64,000 bases of DNA from an uncultured Psychroserpens sp. (GTDB taxonomy: Bacteria; Bacteroidota; Bacteroidia; Flavobacteriales; Flavobacteriaceae). Below are positions 62,420 through 64,000 of this stretch, piece after piece. A program made the position numbers and the translations under genes. Every line of letters begins with the position of its first letter. Positions within the stretch are counted from its first letter, which is position 1. The DNA lies in assembly GCA_947489585.1 (NCBI GenBank), contig CANLEE010000005.1, positions 186,001 to 250,000 on the forward strand, given 5' to 3'. Under the pieces are notes generated by a model. That model made no database searches, was not told the origin of the DNA, and was given only the letters and a program-made list of their open reading frames with translations.

Positions 62420-64000
62420 ATGAGACATTGTTCATTTTTCCTACTACTTTTAGTAACAAGTTTAAGTTTTTCTCAAGTTAAAAACGAATCTAAGCTTAGC
62501 ATAGATCAAATTATGCAAGGTGAAGATTTTATTGGTTATCTACCTACCAACGTGTCTTGGGATAACGATAGTAAACACATCCATTTTAGTTGGAATCCAG
62601 ATAATGATACCATTAGATCTGCTTATCATGTTAATATCAATTCAAAACAGATAAAAAAAACAGCATTCAGCGCTTTAAAAGCAAGAGATAATAATGGTGA
62701 TTTTTCAAAAGATTATAAGCTAAAAGTTTATCAAAAAAGTGGTGATTTGTTTTTGCTAAATTTGGCAAACAACACAACCAAACGCCTTACTAATACCAAT
62801 GCATTTGAATCAAACCCTGAATTCTCTGGTGATGAGAAATCTATTCTTTATCAGCTAAATAACAACCTTTATCAGTGGCAAATCGCCGATGGAACTTTAA
62901 AACAATTAACTTATTTTAAATCAGGCAATGAAAAACCAGAAAGCAAACCAAATGCGCAAGATCAATGGCTCACGGATGATCAATTTGAGCTTATTAATAT
63001 CTTAGAAAAACGTAAAAACCAGAATGATGCTAGAAACTACAGACGTGAACAAACGCAACTTGATAAATTAGAGCCAATTTATTTAGGCGATAAAAATTTA
63101 TTTGGCCTTTCGGTATCTCCAGATTTAAATTATGTGGTGTATAACCTATATGCTACTCCAAATGACAAAAACACAATTGTTCCTGATTATGTAACTGAAA
63201 GTAGTTACACTGCCGATTTAAATGCAAGACCAAATGTTGGAAGCCCACAATACACTTACGAATCATGGATTTTAAATCTGAAAACTGGAGCACATTATCA
63301 AATTAATACAGATACAATTGAAGGTATCAAAGACAAACCTGAGTTTTTAAAAGAGTATGCTGAAGACTCATCAGAATATAAAGACACTTACGAAAGTGCA
63401 AGAGAGGTTAGCATCGATAATTTGAGTTTTTCTGAAGACGGAAAAGCTGTTGTTAATATTGTATCTGCCGATAATAAAGACCGATGGATTATGTCTTTGG
63501 ATTTAAGTAATGGTACTTTAAAATTGATAGATCGACAACATGATGAGGCTTGGATTGGTGGACCAGGAATAGGATGGTTTTCAAATGGTGATATTGGATG
63601 GATAGACAATGATCATATTTGGTTTAAATCTGAAAAAACAGGGTATTCGCACTTGTACGCCGCTAACGTGAATTCTTGGGAAATCAAAGCGCTAACATCA
63701 GGTGCTTTTGAAATTCTAGAAACGAGCTTATCAAAAGATAAAAAGACCTTTTTTATAACAAGTAATAAAGTGAGTCCTCACGAACAGCATTTTTACCATT
63801 TGCCTTCAAAAGGTGGCGCTATGAAACAAATAACCTCAAAAGTTGGAGGCCATGAGGTCACAGTATCTCCAGATGAAAAGTCTTTAGCTATTCGGTATTC
63901 ATTCACAAACAAACCTTGGGAGCTTTATGTCATGCCTAATAAAGCTGGTGCCGAAATGACCAAACTCACAACGTCTACTACTAAAGCGTTTGATTCATAC
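62420..64000 (+). CDS. S9-family peptidase (DPP IV-like), 3' end outside window
   Basis: The reading frame starts at ATG 62420 and runs without stop to the window edge (527 codons). It opens with a signal peptide (CSFFLLLLVTSLSFSQ). The segments read so far form a DPP IV-type beta-propeller (SWDNDSKHIHFSWNPDND, NPEFSGDEKSILYQLNNNLYQW, GLSVSPDLNYVVYNLY, EVTVSPDEKSLAIRYSF). The alpha/beta-hydrolase domain with the catalytic Ser-Asp-His would lie beyond position 64000. Probably a periplasmic or secreted exopeptidase. Confidence 0.88.
   Translation, partial: MRHCSFFLLLLVTSLSFSQVKNESKLSIDQIMQGEDFIGYLPTNVSWDNDSKHIHFSWNPDNDTIRSAYHVNINSKQIKKTAFSALKARDNNGDFSKDYKLKVYQKSGDLFLLNLANNTTKRLTNTNAFESNPEFSGDEKSILYQLNNNLYQWQIADGTLKQLTYFKSGNEKPESKPNAQDQWLTDDQFELINILEKRKNQNDARNYRREQTQLDKLEPIYLGDKNLFGLSVSPDLNYVVYNLYATPNDKNTIVPDYVTESSYTADLNARPNVGSPQYTYESWILNLKTGAHYQINTDTIEGIKDKPEFLKEYAEDSSEYKDTYESAREVSIDNLSFSEDGKAVVNIVSADNKDRWIMSLDLSNGTLKLIDRQHDEAWIGGPGIGWFSNGDIGWIDNDHIWFKSEKTGYSHLYAANVNSWEIKALTSGAFEILETSLSKDKKTFFITSNKVSPHEQHFYHLPSKGGAMKQITSKVGGHEVTVSPDEKSLAIRYSFTNKPWELYVMPNKAGAEMTKLTTSTTKAFDSY

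Noticed and set aside
1..64000. CRISPR arrays, rRNA genes and insertion-sequence transposases
   Set aside because: I looked for regularly spaced short repeats, rRNA-like tracts and transposase motifs and found none. The only recombinase is the integrase at 25319-26353.

Overview
The window is a contiguous piece of a low-GC chromosome from a member of the Flavobacteriaceae (Bacteroidota), probably marine. The evidence is flavobacterial-type versions of housekeeping genes (prs, rplY/ctc, pth, ribF, serS, rsmA, mgtE, mfd, gpsA). There is a secreted metalloprotease with a type IX secretion (T9SS) sorting tail and an OlsF-type aminolipid synthase. Recognisable promoters follow the Bacteroidota pattern (TTG, about 19-21 nt, TAnnTTTG) and Shine-Dalgarno sequences are generally absent. 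The genus cannot be fixed from the sequence alone.

Region 1 (1-5542) is the distal part of an operon for a type IV pilus / type II secretion-like envelope complex. It holds a secretin (5' end cut by the window), a GspL/PilM-PilN-like protein, a PilO/GspM-like protein, an FN3-type lipoprotein, a PilP/GspC-like protein and an OmpH/Skp-like protein. Region 2 (5738-25171) is a tightly packed run of six genes about 19 kb long. It encodes a lipoprotein, a trimeric tail-fibre-like surface protein with an exact-period 390-bp repeat, a 2098-aa SpvB/TcB-like protein, a LolA-like protein, a 3168-aa Rhs/YD-repeat protein with a variable C-terminal tip, and a small lipoprotein that overlaps the end of the Rhs gene and looks like its immunity protein. 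A tyrosine recombinase and a tRNA-Leu(CAA) gene follow directly (25319-26487), so region 2 looks like the right end of an accessory island. My working hypothesis is a secretin-linked export complex next to a Tc/Rhs-type polymorphic toxin cassette. This is the most interesting content of the window.

Region 3 (26574-38731) is mostly core metabolism and translation: prs-rplY, pth, a divergent M43 metalloprotease, ribF-HTTM protein, serS, a TPR protein, a GNAT, a DUF4286 protein and rsmA. A 413-nt gap (34895-35307) contains a strong terminator and a possible 22-codon gene. Region 4 (38735-46988) holds mgtE, a cupin, a D-2-hydroxyacid dehydrogenase, a membrane-anchored LuxR-type regulator beside a small VOC/DUF4199/DUF1801 operon, a pair of LEA-like repeat proteins, and an arsenic operon (arsR, DUF6428, ArsN-ArsC fusion) with a long palindromic operator but no efflux pump. 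Three copies or half-copies of short flavobacterial palindromic repeats lie here. Two of them produce false upstream extensions of the neighbouring genes.

Region 5 (46964-64000) is again mainly core genome. It has a carboxypeptidase-regulatory-domain protein, olsF, an aspartate kinase and a GNAT on the minus strand, then fbp, a TerB-like gene, mfd, an EamA transporter, a TlpA-like thioredoxin protein, a BON-LysM protein, a lipoprotein, gpsA, two small conserved genes, and an S9-family peptidase cut by the right edge.
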